This document shows positions 25,581 to 35,014 of a stretch of DNA of 64,000 nucleotides, piece after piece. Source of the stretch: an uncultured Duncaniella sp. (GTDB taxonomy: Bacteria > Bacteroidota > Bacteroidia > Bacteroidales > Muribaculaceae); NCBI RefSeq assembly GCF_910577345.1, contig NZ_CAJTMT010000016.1:3143-67142 (forward strand), read 5' to 3'. Below the pieces are notes generated by a model. It was given only the letters and a program-made list of their open reading frames with translations. It was not told where the DNA came from and did not search any database. Numbering within the stretch: the stretch's first letter is position 1; the number at the start of each line of letters is the position of its first letter. A program made the translations under genes and the position numbers.

Positions 25581-25740
25581 TAAATAAGGCAAATAAGCCT
25601 AATAGGGCTAATAAGTCTAATAAGCCCAATAAGTCAAATAAGCCCAATAAGTCAATAATGCTTATTGGGCCTATTTGTCCTATTAGACTTATTGGACCTA
25701 TTAGACTTATTAGCCCTATTTGCCTAATTATCCCTATTAT
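25581..25740. repeat. 9-bp tandem arrays arranged as a long inverted repeat
   Basis: The left half is units like ATAAGCCTA/ATAGGGCTA/ATAAGTCTA and the right half their complements (CTTATTGGGCCTATTTGTCC ...). The two halves can pair over about 70 bp. The units are 9 bp long. It lies between the convergent receptor and pdxB genes. The same words recur as a single-sided array at 51985. Confidence 0.8.
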
Positions 25741-25750
25741 CTTCCCCCAA

Positions 25751-26815
25751 TCATCCTCTCGGTTCCGGGCGGAGGTTGTAGTTGTTGCGGAGGGATTCGA
25801 AGGTGGCGGGGAGGGAGGCCGTGTGGATTGATTTCAGGGATGAGGTGTCAGCATCAATGTCGTAGTTGATTGCTTCGGGAGTGATGGTTTTAGGAACGGG
25901 GGCGGTGTGGGGAAGGGTTGCGGTGAATTTTTCAGGAGTGATGTCCATTCCGTAGTGTCGGGCAAGATGACGTGCAAGCGCGTCGAGTACCATTGAGGTC
26001 GCGCGGATTTTGCCTTCTTCAGAATAACCGGCTATATGTGGTGTGGCCACGGTTGCCATTTCGAGCAATTCTGTGTCGATGGCAGGCTCTCCTTCCCAGC
26101 AGTCAATGGCAAGTGCTGAAATCTTGCCGATATTGAAAGCCCGTTTCAGCGCATCGGTATCCGTAACGGGACCACGGGCGGCGTTGATGACCATCGGTCG
26201 CTTTTCGGTCTTGTCAAGGAAACTGTCGTTGATGAGGTGATAGGTCGGGTGCTTTCCGGTGCGTGTCAAAGGGGTATGGACAGTGATAACGTCACACTTC
26301 CGTGCAATTTTATCAAGCCCGACATACTCCTTGCCGTCTTTTCCCTCCTCTTCGCGTGGAGGGTCGTTGAGCAGCACGGTCATGCCAAGTCCCTTTGCCC
26401 AGCGTTCGAGGATGGATCCGACATTTCCGACACCGATGATTCCGAGTGTCTTGTCGGCAAAGGTTTCGTCCGGGCGGAGTGTGCGTCCGATGGCTGCAAG
26501 CACATATTGCGCCACAGCGGGAGCGTTGCATCCGGGAGCGTTGGCGACGCATATTCCCCGTGACGAGCAATAGTCAAGGTCAATATGGTCGGTGCCGATT
26601 GTCGCTGTCCCGACGAAGCTGCATTTCGATTCATCGAGCAGATTGCTGTTGCATTTTGTGCGTGTGCGTGTAAGGAGAATGTCAGCATCGCGCATCACCT
26701 CCGGCGTTATCGCATCGCCGGGAAGATAGATGGCGTTGCCGAGCCCTTCAAGAGCTTCTTTAAGAAAAGGTATGTTGCGGTCGGCAACTATTGTCAGTGT
26801 CTTGTCCATAGTCAT
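25751..26815 (-). CDS. pdxB: 4-phosphoerythronate dehydrogenase
   Basis: A 354-residue D-2-hydroxyacid dehydrogenase of the PdxB type, which oxidises 4-phosphoerythronate in pyridoxal phosphate synthesis. Visible are the NAD fold GIIGVGNVGSILERW, the catalytic Arg in INAARGPVTD, the Glu region CWEGEP and the catalytic His in TPHIAGYSEEGK, which is the PdxB-specific form. A C-terminal dimerisation domain is present. The start is ATG 26815 or 26809. It sits 13 bp after a membrane-protein gene on the same strand. Confidence 0.88.
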   Translation of the reverse strand: MTMDKTLTIVADRNIPFLKEALEGLGNAIYLPGDAITPEVMRDADILLTRTRTKCNSNLLDESKCSFVGTATIGTDHIDLDYCSSRGICVANAPGCNAPAVAQYVLAAIGRTLRPDETFADKTLGIIGVGNVGSILERWAKGLGMTVLLNDPPREEEGKDGKEYVGLDKIARKCDVITVHTPLTRTGKHPTYHLINDSFLDKTEKRPMVINAARGPVTDTDALKRAFNIGKISALAIDCWEGEPAIDTELLEMATVATPHIAGYSEEGKIRATSMVLDALARHLARHYGMDITPEKFTATLPHTAPVPKTITPEAINYDIDADTSSLKSIHTASLPATFESLRNNYNLRPEPRG

Positions 26816-26828
26816 GCAGGGGGAAGAA

Positions 26829-27815
26829 TCAGACGAGCATAGCCCAGGTGTAGATTCCAAGGTAGGCCACTATCAGTGAAACGACCACGATGTAGCCTCG
26901 CCGCATGACTGTCAGACGGAAGAAATGTCCCACCTGAAAGGCTATGCAGGCGTTGAGTATGGTCACATAGAAGGCTATGTTTGTGAAGTTGATGATTGCA
27001 AAGAGGCCAGTCGCGACGGAAATCAGCGAAATCATTCCGTTGTAGGCACGAGCCTGTGCATTGAATCCTATGATTTTGAGTAGATTGAAGCCTCCGAGGA
27101 AGAATCCGGTAATGAGTGTCAGCAAGGTGGCTGCAAGCATCGGCCAGCTTCCCGGCATCGATAGCAACATTGCCGGAGGGGTGAATTCGAAGTGTGGGAT
27201 TTCCGGTTGTGGAACTATGCCAAGTCCCCACACGATCCATGCGGGAGTGATGTTGCCGAGGATGGCCGCAAGTATCTTCTTGAATTTGAAGATGCGCATC
27301 TGGCCGAGCCCGGCAATGAAGAGAGGGATGTAGAGGACGGTGGTATATTCAATCAACTGGCCTATACCCAGAAGGAAGAAGGCAAGGAATACCCTTCGGC
27401 TGCTTTGCCTGATGTTGTAGACACTGAACATCAGCCACACTCCTGCGAGGATGAGCAGGGCGATGATTGACGATGCACCCAACTGCCCCATGACGGCAGG
27501 AACACAGGCCATCGTGAACATAAAGTAGGCCGCGAAGAATACCGATGTGGTCCGCAGGAGATTGAAATGCCTGTTGATGAGTATCATCAGTCCGGCTGTC
27601 GCGCCGACGAATATCACGTTGGCCCATAGCGAGAGCCACGATGATGAGAGCCATTCGGCGGGTGTCGGGAAGGCTATTGTGCGGAAGTCGCCGATACGCG
27701 GGATTTTTCCGAATGCGTAGGCCTGTATGGTCATGAAAATGGCCGCGAGGGCGATGAGCACTGCCATCCCTCGCGACCTGATGATTCGTGTGAATGTGAC
27801 TTCCTTTCGGGTCAT
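26829..27815 (-). CDS. Polytopic membrane protein of unknown function
   Basis: A 328-residue protein with about nine to ten hydrophobic helices and short loops. It starts MTRKEVTFTRIIRSRGMAVLIAL and has no recognisable motif of a known transporter. It resembles Bacteroidota-specific membrane proteins of the DUF6427 kind (uncertain). It lies between purD and pdxB on the same strand and is likely in the same transcript. Confidence 0.6.
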   Translation of the reverse strand: MTRKEVTFTRIIRSRGMAVLIALAAIFMTIQAYAFGKIPRIGDFRTIAFPTPAEWLSSSWLSLWANVIFVGATAGLMILINRHFNLLRTTSVFFAAYFMFTMACVPAVMGQLGASSIIALLILAGVWLMFSVYNIRQSSRRVFLAFFLLGIGQLIEYTTVLYIPLFIAGLGQMRIFKFKKILAAILGNITPAWIVWGLGIVPQPEIPHFEFTPPAMLLSMPGSWPMLAATLLTLITGFFLGGFNLLKIIGFNAQARAYNGMISLISVATGLFAIINFTNIAFYVTILNACIAFQVGHFFRLTVMRRGYIVVVSLIVAYLGIYTWAMLV

Positions 27816-27889
27816 AGATGAAAATTAGAGGAGTGAATCGACTTGACGAGTCAAATCCGCATGAGCAGCGGAATCCTGACTCATCGTCT

Positions 27890-29275
27890 TCAAGACAATT
27901 TTTTGAGATCCTGTCCGATGTCGCGGCGCATGTATTTGCCTGCGAATTCAACGGTGTCGGCTGCGGCATAGCTGTTGGCGAGAGCTTCGTCAATGTCTTT
28001 GCCGTAGGCGCTACATGCGATGACTCGACCGCCTGAGGTGACGAGCTCGCCGTCGTCGGCGCGGCTTGTTCCGGCATGGAAGAGAATGGCGTTGACTGCA
28101 TCCTCGGCTCCGGTGATGACCTCACCCTTGGAATAGCTGCCGGGATAACCGCCTGACACAACCATGACGGTGGTGGCGAAGCGCGGGTCTTCGGCAAGAG
28201 GAAGCTGACCGAGATTGCCACGGGCTGCAGCTTCGAGGAGCGGGAGAAGGTCGGAGGCGATGCGGAGCATCACAACTTCTGTCTCGGGGTCGCCCATGCG
28301 GACGTTGTATTCAATCACCATCGGTTCGCCCTCGACTTCGATGAGTCCGAGGAAGATGAATCCGCGGTAGGTGATACCTTCGGCGATGAGTCCGTTGACG
28401 GTCGGGAGGATGATGCGCTCCTCAACCTTGCGCATGAATTCCTCGTTGGCAAACACCACGGGACTGACAGCACCCATGCCGCCGGTGTTGGGGCCGGTGT
28501 CACCTTCGCCGATGCGCTTGTAGTCCTTTGCGACGGGGAGTATGCGGTAGCCGCCGTTGCCGTCGGTGAGGACGAAGACCGAACATTCGATTCCTTTGAG
28601 GAATTCCTCGATGACTACTGTCGCTGAGGATTTACCGAACATTCCGCCGAGCATTTCGCGGAGCGATTTCTTGGCTTCTTCGAGCGAGTCGATGATGAGC
28701 ACGCCCTTGCCTGCTGCGAGGCCGTCGGCTTTGAGTACGTAGGGGGCTTTGAGGGTTTCAAGGAATTTGCATCCATCCTCGACAGTCTCGGCAGTGAAGC
28801 TCTGATAGCGCGCGGTGGGGATTGAGTGGCGTACCATGAACTGCTTGGCGAAATCCTTGCTGCCTTCGAGGGCGGCGCCGGCTTTCGAGGGGCCGACGAT
28901 GACGGGCGCACCTTCGATTTCCTGGAAATAGTCAAAGATACCTGCCACGAGCGGGTCTTCATTTCCGACCACAATCATGTCAATCTCCTTTTCAGCCGCG
29001 AAATCGGCGATTGCCTTGAAATCGAGGGGGGAGAGCTTGACATTCTCGCCGTAGGCTCCTGTGCCTCCGTTGCCGGGTGCGATGTAGAGCTTTTCGAGAC
29101 GCGGTGAGAGTGAAATCTTCCATGCAAGCGCACATTCACGGCCTCCGGAGCCGAGGAGAAGCACTTTCAGCTTTTCGCCCTGCTGCGCTAGGGTTTCACC
29201 TGCATTGAAGGGGCTCTTTTCGGGAGCGTTGCTTACGGGATGACGAAGCGTGTTGAGGTTCTGTTGGATCGACAT
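27890..29275 (-). CDS. purD: Phosphoribosylamine--glycine ligase
   Basis: A 461-residue ATP-grasp enzyme joining glycine to phosphoribosylamine in purine synthesis. The core begins at VLLLGSGGRECALAWK (about residue 38), later HSIPTARYQSF, YVLKADGLAAGKGVLI, DYKRIGEGDTGPNTGGMGA and EYNVRMGDPETEVV. About 36 extra residues precede the usual N-terminus (MSIQQNLNTLRHPVSNAPEK ...); whether they are translated is unclear, as no internal ATG lies close to the core. Confidence 0.93.
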   Translation of the reverse strand: MSIQQNLNTLRHPVSNAPEKSPFNAGETLAQQGEKLKVLLLGSGGRECALAWKISLSPRLEKLYIAPGNGGTGAYGENVKLSPLDFKAIADFAAEKEIDMIVVGNEDPLVAGIFDYFQEIEGAPVIVGPSKAGAALEGSKDFAKQFMVRHSIPTARYQSFTAETVEDGCKFLETLKAPYVLKADGLAAGKGVLIIDSLEEAKKSLREMLGGMFGKSSATVVIEEFLKGIECSVFVLTDGNGGYRILPVAKDYKRIGEGDTGPNTGGMGAVSPVVFANEEFMRKVEERIILPTVNGLIAEGITYRGFIFLGLIEVEGEPMVIEYNVRMGDPETEVVMLRIASDLLPLLEAAARGNLGQLPLAEDPRFATTVMVVSGGYPGSYSKGEVITGAEDAVNAILFHAGTSRADDGELVTSGGRVIACSAYGKDIDEALANSYAAADTVEFAGKYMRRDIGQDLKKLS

Positions 29276-29311
29276 GGGTAATTTATGGTGTGGGGATGAA
29301 TGGGAAATGGA

Positions 29312-30886
29312 TTAGTTCTCACTGTTGTTCTCTCCTGTACGGCTATCGCTGTCGGGACGCTTCCAGCGGCGGCGTGTGCGCATGAACGGGCCTGTCGGCG
29401 CAGGGATAGAGGGGCGTTTGGGTGATTCGCCGAGCGATTTGAGCGCGTGGGGATTGCGGTGGCGCGAGAGAAGTTCCTCAGCCTCATTCTGAGCTGCGGT
29501 TTCCTCTTTGAATTTGCGGCGGCGTTCCTCGCTCTTGGCATATCCACCCTTCTTCGGACGGTATTTGTCCTCGAGAGGATTGGATTTGTGGCGCGCGGGA
29601 GCGGCTTCCTTGCCTCCCATGCCTTTGGCGCGGGCATCACGCTTCCATTCGCTGTCGCTCTTGCGTCCGGGGCGTTTGCGGTCGGGACGGTCGACGGGGC
29701 TTTCCTTCAGTATGCCACCTTCCTTGCGGAAGTCGCTCTTCGTGCCCTCGAAGATTACATATTCGCGCAGTTCGCAGTCAAGACCGCCGTTCTGCATGGC
29801 TTCCTTGGTGGAAGGGCTGAGGCCGATGGCTGCGAGATAGTCGGTGTTGGATGAAATCACCCATGCATGGTAGCCGAGGAAGACGCGTTTCAGCTTTGTG
29901 CCGATGAGCTTGTAGAGCTGCTCCATGTCCTGGGAGTTGATGCGCTCTCCGTAAGGGGGGTTGGTGACGAAGACGCCCGGAGTTCCGTCGGCGGGAGCTG
30001 CGTCCCACTGCTGGAGTGATTTGATGCGGAGGTTGATATATTCGTCGACACCGGCTGAGAGGATGTTGCGCTCGGCGATGGCTACTGCCTTGGGCGACAC
30101 GTCGGCACCGTAGATTTTGAAGGGTACGTCGCGGCGCTCGGAGTTCTCGTCCATGACCTTCTCGAAGAGATCGCTGTCATAGTCATGCCAGTGTTCGAAG
30201 GCAAAGCCCTTGCGGTAGCTGCCGGGCTTGATGTTGGCTGCAATCATGGCTGCTTCGACAAGGAAGGTGCCGGAACCGCACATGGGGTCGACGAAGGGGG
30301 AGTCGCCGCGCCATCCGCTCTTGAGGATGATGCCTGCGGCGAGGACTTCATTGATGGGTGCTTCGGTCTGGGCCACACGCCATCCGCGTTTGTGGAGGGA
30401 TTCGCCCGATGAGTTGAGCGAGAGGGTGACGCGGTCGCCATCGATGTGGACGTTGATCATCACGTCGGCATCGCTCAGACGCACGCCGGGGCGCTTGTCG
30501 GGACCGAAACGGTCCTTGAAGTAGTCCACGATAGCATCCTTGACCTTGTAGGTCACGAAGCGGGAGTGGGTGAATTCGGCTGAGTGAGAGGTGGTGTCGA
30601 TTGAAAAAGTCTTTTCAAGCGTGAGCACATCGCTCCAGTTATACTCTTTGACCATTTCATAGAGTGAGTCGGCATCCTTTGCGATAAACTTATAAATCGG
30701 CTTGAGGATGCAGAGTGCGGTGCGGCAACAGATGTTGGCGCGGTAGAGCATAGCGAGGTCACCTTCGAAGGATACCATGCGTCGTCCCGGCTCAACGTTG
30801 ACTGCCCCGAGTGCGCGCAGTTCTTCGGCAAGCACTTCTTCAAGACCTTTGAAGGTCTTGGCGACCATTTCAAAACGATGTTCCAT
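29312..30886 (-). CDS. RlmL-type THUMP 23S rRNA (guanine-N2) methyltransferase with basic tail
   Basis: A 524-residue protein: a THUMP domain (about 50-165), then a methyltransferase with DPMCGSGTFLVEAAMIAANI (SAM binding) and TNPPYGERI (catalytic NPPY). The reaction is m2G2445 formation in 23S rRNA in RlmL. Beyond the catalytic domain (about residue 390) is a 130-residue Lys/Arg/Glu-rich tail (KRPGRKSDSEWKRDARAKG ...), likely an RNA-binding extension. The purD start lies 36 bp downstream. Confidence 0.85.
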   Translation of the reverse strand: MEHRFEMVAKTFKGLEEVLAEELRALGAVNVEPGRRMVSFEGDLAMLYRANICCRTALCILKPIYKFIAKDADSLYEMVKEYNWSDVLTLEKTFSIDTTSHSAEFTHSRFVTYKVKDAIVDYFKDRFGPDKRPGVRLSDADVMINVHIDGDRVTLSLNSSGESLHKRGWRVAQTEAPINEVLAAGIILKSGWRGDSPFVDPMCGSGTFLVEAAMIAANIKPGSYRKGFAFEHWHDYDSDLFEKVMDENSERRDVPFKIYGADVSPKAVAIAERNILSAGVDEYINLRIKSLQQWDAAPADGTPGVFVTNPPYGERINSQDMEQLYKLIGTKLKRVFLGYHAWVISSNTDYLAAIGLSPSTKEAMQNGGLDCELREYVIFEGTKSDFRKEGGILKESPVDRPDRKRPGRKSDSEWKRDARAKGMGGKEAAPARHKSNPLEDKYRPKKGGYAKSEERRRKFKEETAAQNEAEELLSRHRNPHALKSLGESPKRPSIPAPTGPFMRTRRRWKRPDSDSRTGENNSEN

Positions 30887-31045
30887 TCTTTTTCTTTGAC
30901 TTTCTGATTATTCTATTCTTATCTGCTATAATTATCCTATATTATATGGAATATGGATTCGGGAGAGACCGGCACGGCGGTTGCGTGGACAGTGCCGGAG
31001 CGGGGGTGGACGTCTGCGGAGCCGCCGGGGGCTTTCCGATGGCGG

Positions 31046-31966
31046 TCAGCGCGTCGAGCGGAAATTGTCGGCGCGGGCCTGGATGAGCTTTTCGCCCGGC
31101 TCGACGTCGCGCGTCACCCAGAGGTTACCGCCGATGATGGCATTGTCGCCGATGGTGACGCGGCCCAGTATGGTTGAGTTGGAGTAGATGACGACGTTGT
31201 TGCCGATGATGGGGTGGCGGGGGATTCCCTTGACGGGGTTGTTGGAGTCGTCGGTCACGAAGCTCTTGGCTCCGAGGGTGACACCTTGATATATCTTGAC
31301 ATTGTCACCGATGATGGCCGTGGCTCCGATGACCACGCCCGTACCGTGGTCGATGACGAAACGTTCGCCTATCGTGGCTCCGGGATGGATGTCGATGCCC
31401 GTGTCGGAGTGGGCAAGTTCGGTAATCATGCGGGGGACGATGGGGACATCAAGCCGCAACAGGCAGTGGGCGATGCGGTAGCTCATCGTGGCGCGGAACC
31501 CGGGGTAACAGGCAATGACCTCGTGGGTCGAGACGGCTGCGGGGTCGCCGAGATATGTCGCGTCAATGTCGGTGTCGAGGATGTGGCGGAGGGCCGGGAG
31601 ACTGTCGATGAAGGATTCGGCGCAGAGCGCGGCGCGGTCGCGGATGACGGTCAGTGACCTGTCGCAGTTGTCGCCGTCGAAACACATTCCTGCGGAAATC
31701 TGTTCGACGAGCAAGTCATAGAGTTCGTGACATTCGAGAGTCATGACCGCGCGCATGACGGAGGATCCGCGGTCCCCTTCCGTAAAGAATCCGGGAAACA
31801 TGAGGCGGGATGCAAGCTCGACTATACGGCGGACATCACTGTTGGACAGAAGAGGGTCACCCTCACCCGCGCGGGTGGGGCAGACGTGGCGCATCTCGTC
31901 TATGCTACACAGGTGACCTATCACCCGGTCGATGCTTGGCCTGTTGGTCAATGTCTGTTCTGCCAT
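31046..31966 (-). CDS. cysE: Serine O-acetyltransferase
   Basis: A 306-residue enzyme making O-acetylserine for cysteine synthesis. The N-terminal helical domain is followed by a left-handed beta-helix (GIDIHPGATIGERFVIDHGTGVVIGATAIIGDNVKIYQGVTLGA) with the catalytic His and Asp in the IDHGTG region. The long N-terminus (about 160 residues) matches the EpsC/plant-like subgroup common in Bacteroidota. No cysK neighbour is present. Confidence 0.88.
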   Translation of the reverse strand: MAEQTLTNRPSIDRVIGHLCSIDEMRHVCPTRAGEGDPLLSNSDVRRIVELASRLMFPGFFTEGDRGSSVMRAVMTLECHELYDLLVEQISAGMCFDGDNCDRSLTVIRDRAALCAESFIDSLPALRHILDTDIDATYLGDPAAVSTHEVIACYPGFRATMSYRIAHCLLRLDVPIVPRMITELAHSDTGIDIHPGATIGERFVIDHGTGVVIGATAIIGDNVKIYQGVTLGAKSFVTDDSNNPVKGIPRHPIIGNNVVIYSNSTILGRVTIGDNAIIGGNLWVTRDVEPGEKLIQARADNFRSTR

Positions 31967-32161
31967 GATTTCAGTTTCGTTTCGGGATGTCAGGCGCGCT
32001 CCATTTTTATGATTCCATCTTGCAGCGGCATCGCCTCTGCGGGATGGAATGAATCAATTGTCGCGGCGCGCAATCCGCTCCCGGTTCCAATGATGCAAAG
32101 TTACTATTTTTTTGAGTGTCGGAAAACTTTATTGCTTATAAATTTTATTTGTTTGTGTGAA

Positions 32162-32866
32162 TTAATCGGTAAGATTGTGTCGATATTTGGCGGTGTATTG
32201 GCGGATGAGGGAGGTGATGTAGACGGTGAAGAGGGGGAACATGACGATGCCTCCGACCGATAGGATGCAGCCGAGGATTTTGCCGGTGATGGTGACGGGG
32301 TAGATGTCGCAGCCGAGGGTGGTGGCGTTCATGCAGGCCCACCAGAGTGCGAGGCCGAAGTTGGTGACTTCGTGGTTTGCTCCGCTCTCGCAGTAGTAGA
32401 AAAGCAGGCTGCCAAGATAGATGAAGGATGCGAGGGAGACGATGTAGGACGCGAGGAAGGAGGTCAGTTTGTTTTGCGAGAAGGCGCCGACAACAATGGT
32501 CATGGCCATCACTCCACGGGCAAGGGGGATGAAGCGCACAAAGAATAGTGCTTCGCCACTGAGACGGATGTCGAGGATGTTGATGAGGTTGAGATAGGGG
32601 ATGGACAGGAGGAAGTAGAGGAAATGGGAACGCAGATAGTGCCATTTGTTTTCCGACAGACCGAGTTCGAGGAAGAAGTCGGCCATGAAGATGACGCAGA
32701 CCCAGAACTGGAAGGTCATGTAGCGGTGGTTTTCAAGGAAGTTGATTCCCTTGAAGGTGTCGACAGATATGAACACGATGAGTAGCACCGACAGGATTAT
32801 GATGATCCACCGGAGAATGTCCATCAGATATTTGTGCAGTTTGCTTGTTCCCTCGTTGCTTGCCAT
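32162..32866 (-). CDS. Ion channel family membrane protein with non-canonical filter
   Basis: A 234-residue six-helix protein resembling bacterial voltage-gated-like/two-pore K channels (Ion_trans/Ion_trans_2). The pore helix and filter are ALWWACMNATTLGCDIYPVT (about 180-199), where K channels have TT(V/I)GYGD. The GYG signature is reduced to GC with one residue missing. It may be a divergent cation channel with altered selectivity. Helix 4 has few charged residues (FVRFIPLARGVM), so voltage sensing is doubtful. Confidence 0.65.
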   Translation of the reverse strand: MASNEGTSKLHKYLMDILRWIIIILSVLLIVFISVDTFKGINFLENHRYMTFQFWVCVIFMADFFLELGLSENKWHYLRSHFLYFLLSIPYLNLINILDIRLSGEALFFVRFIPLARGVMAMTIVVGAFSQNKLTSFLASYIVSLASFIYLGSLLFYYCESGANHEVTNFGLALWWACMNATTLGCDIYPVTITGKILGCILSVGGIVMFPLFTVYITSLIRQYTAKYRHNLTD

Positions 32867-32982
32867 AATATCATATATATAATAATGTGAGAACTGTAAT
32901 GTGTGTATATGTTAAAATAACGCCTATACCGGTTGCTTGGTTGATTGGAAGTGCGGGATTAATTACGGGATTAAATGGATAT

Positions 32983-33024
32983 AAAAAAGACTCACCCGCG
33001 TCCGGCTGACCGGATGCGGGTGAG
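32983..33024 (-). terminator. Intrinsic terminator of the OmpA/TPR lipoprotein gene
   Basis: CTCACCCGCGTCCGG and CCGGATGCGGGTGAG (32991-33024) form a 15-bp stem with one mismatch and a CTGA loop. On the minus strand it is followed by a T run (32983-32988 as A on plus). Strong and consistent with high expression. Confidence 0.88.
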
Positions 33025-33083
33025 TGGATTGTGTTGATGAAGTCTCTTTGCGGGAACCGTCAAGCAGCCCGCAGTAACCTTAA

Positions 33084-34766
33084 TTAGAGGTTAGAGACGT
33101 TGAAACGTGCAAATTCGAGGTCGTTGGCAGCCTGCTTTGCGAGCTTGTTGTCAAGCTTGATGGCCTGACGGAGGTTAGAAGTAACCATCTGCTCGTTGTT
33201 GGTGCGGGCACCGAGAACGGCCATGAGGTAGTAAGTGGTAGCGTCGGGGTTCTGGATTGCAGAAAGGGTAGACTTAGCCTTGCTGTAGTCCTTGCTGAGG
33301 AGCTGTGCGAGAGCGGCGTTGTTGCTCTTGTCGTTGCCGAAGGCCTTGACAGCAGCATTTACATCACCCTGCTGGAGGTAGTAAACACCGAGGGCAGAAC
33401 CGAGTTCGGGGATACCGCCGGCCTTGCCGAATGCCTGGTTGGCAGCCTTGAAGTCGTTGTTCACGAGAGCAACGAGACCCTGGTTCATCTGAACTTCAGG
33501 AGCAGAGGGGTTGATTGAGGCAGCCTTCTTGAAGTTAGAGAGAGCTCCGTCGAAGTCACCCTGCTGATAGAGAACCATACCGAGGTCGTTGAATCCGCGG
33601 TAGTCGTTGGGATAGTTCTTGGCAGCAGCAGCGTAGATGGATTTCTTGCGGTTGAGGTCGTCAGTGAGAGTGGCAGCATAGAGGATCTCGTCGATAGTGA
33701 GCGAAGAGGGGTTGCTGTCGAAAGCCTGGTTGATCTCAGCGTCGCTCTTTCCGATAACGTCGATAGAAGCAGTCAGACGAGAGTAGCGGAGACGGGGGAG
33801 GATAGTCTCGGCGAGTTCGTCGAATACGCTTGACATGTTGCGGATCTCACGGTCGCGGACTTCAGGATCCTTGTACATTTTGAGTACGCTGAGGATGAGG
33901 TCCTTGTCCTGGATGTTGCTTTCAGAAACGAGCTTCTGGAAGCCTTCCCAGTCTTCGGGAGTGAAGTTGGCAGTGAGTTCGCCGAATTCAGTGATGTTGT
34001 CTTTCTTGAGTTTCTTCTCGAGGTAGCCCTTGGTGTTGGTCTCACGCTTTTCAGCAAGCTGAGCGTTGAAATCGTAGGGACCGTCAGGTGAAGCGTAGGA
34101 CTCGATGTTGAGTTCCTTGATTTCGCGACGGTTGTCAGCGTTAGCGTCGGCAACCTGCTGGTTCCAAGCCTTCATCTCGTCAGAGTTGAGCTGGCTGTCG
34201 CGGAGGTTGGCAACGTTGATAAGGAAGAGGATGTCAGCCTTGTACTTTTCGTTGATGATGCGCTGGAACTTGTCGGCTGAGAGGGCGGGGTCCACAGAAG
34301 CTGCGTCGGCGATGGCTGCAGTTGCGATAACGCCGTCGGCAACCTTCACGCGGGGAAGCACATACTGCTTGCCCTTCTGGTCAACGGTGAAGCCGAGGTA
34401 AAGCTCAGACTTCTGCATTTCGGGCTGGTAAACATAGTTTACGGGGATGGTCACTGTTCCGCCGTTGTCGTAGGAGATAACGCGGTTGTTGCCACGAACT
34501 TTCTCACCCTGGAATGTCATAGAGCTGCCTGCGAGTTCCTGGTTGTCGAAAGTAAGATAGGGAGTAACTGTCACGGTAGCATTCTTGACGAAGAACTTCG
34601 GGGGAATGTTGCCGGTTACGGTAGCGGGTACGTTCTGACCCACCACTTCGAGGGGATTGGGGTTGGTTGAGAAGTAATCAGCTGCAAACTGATTCATCTT
34701 CTTTCCGCAGCCGGTCAGCATGACTGCCGAGCCGAGAAGCATTGAGAAAGCGATTTTTTTGTCCAT
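33084..34766 (-). CDS. Lipoprotein with OmpA-like and TPR domains
   Basis: A 560-residue lipoprotein (lipobox LTGC, Cys20). Residues 30-160 are beta-rich. A segment like the OmpA C-terminal fold follows (IKELNIESYASPDGPYDFNAQLAEKR, about 220-245), and the C-terminal third is TPR (YRGFNDLGMVLYQQGDFDGALSNFKKAASINPSAPE and more). Proteins of this build are abundant Bacteroidales outer-membrane or periplasmic lipoproteins. A strong promoter and terminator bracket a single-gene transcript. The exact role is unknown; attachment to peptidoglycan is possible. Confidence 0.8.
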   Translation of the reverse strand: MDKKIAFSMLLGSAVMLTGCGKKMNQFAADYFSTNPNPLEVVGQNVPATVTGNIPPKFFVKNATVTVTPYLTFDNQELAGSSMTFQGEKVRGNNRVISYDNGGTVTIPVNYVYQPEMQKSELYLGFTVDQKGKQYVLPRVKVADGVIATAAIADAASVDPALSADKFQRIINEKYKADILFLINVANLRDSQLNSDEMKAWNQQVADANADNRREIKELNIESYASPDGPYDFNAQLAEKRETNTKGYLEKKLKKDNITEFGELTANFTPEDWEGFQKLVSESNIQDKDLILSVLKMYKDPEVRDREIRNMSSVFDELAETILPRLRYSRLTASIDVIGKSDAEINQAFDSNPSSLTIDEILYAATLTDDLNRKKSIYAAAAKNYPNDYRGFNDLGMVLYQQGDFDGALSNFKKAASINPSAPEVQMNQGLVALVNNDFKAANQAFGKAGGIPELGSALGVYYLQQGDVNAAVKAFGNDKSNNAALAQLLSKDYSKAKSTLSAIQNPDATTYYLMAVLGARTNNEQMVTSNLRQAIKLDNKLAKQAANDLEFARFNVSNL

Positions 34767-34833
34767 AGCAAAAAAAGTAGTTATAATTGTGACGAATTTA
34801 TGCGTTTAAATATAGGCGGACGCAATTCAATAG

Positions 34834-34866
34834 CAAAGATACAACCTTTATTGTAAATAAACCAAA
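34834..34866 (-). promoter_or_regulatory. Promoter of the OmpA/TPR lipoprotein gene
   Basis: On the minus strand TTTG (34863-34866), a 21-bp spacer and TATCTTTG (34834-34841), 68 bp before the start. Confidence 0.65.
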
Positions 34867-34914
34867 TTTATGAAAATAATTGTGTGAAAAATGGATGATT
34901 TCGTAAATAAGTTG

Positions 34915-34922
34915 TACTTTTG
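34915..34922 (+). promoter_or_regulatory. Candidate -7 element of speA
   Basis: TACTTTTG matches TAnnTTTG and lies 93 bp upstream of speA in the divergent space; no clear -33 box. Confidence 0.4.
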
Positions 34923-35014
34923 TTTGTTGAATAATAGCATCGCTACGGCGGGGCACATCAAAAACCGTTTGTTTTCATTAGTTCTAATAAATTTTTTATA
35001 AGCAACACCAGCCG

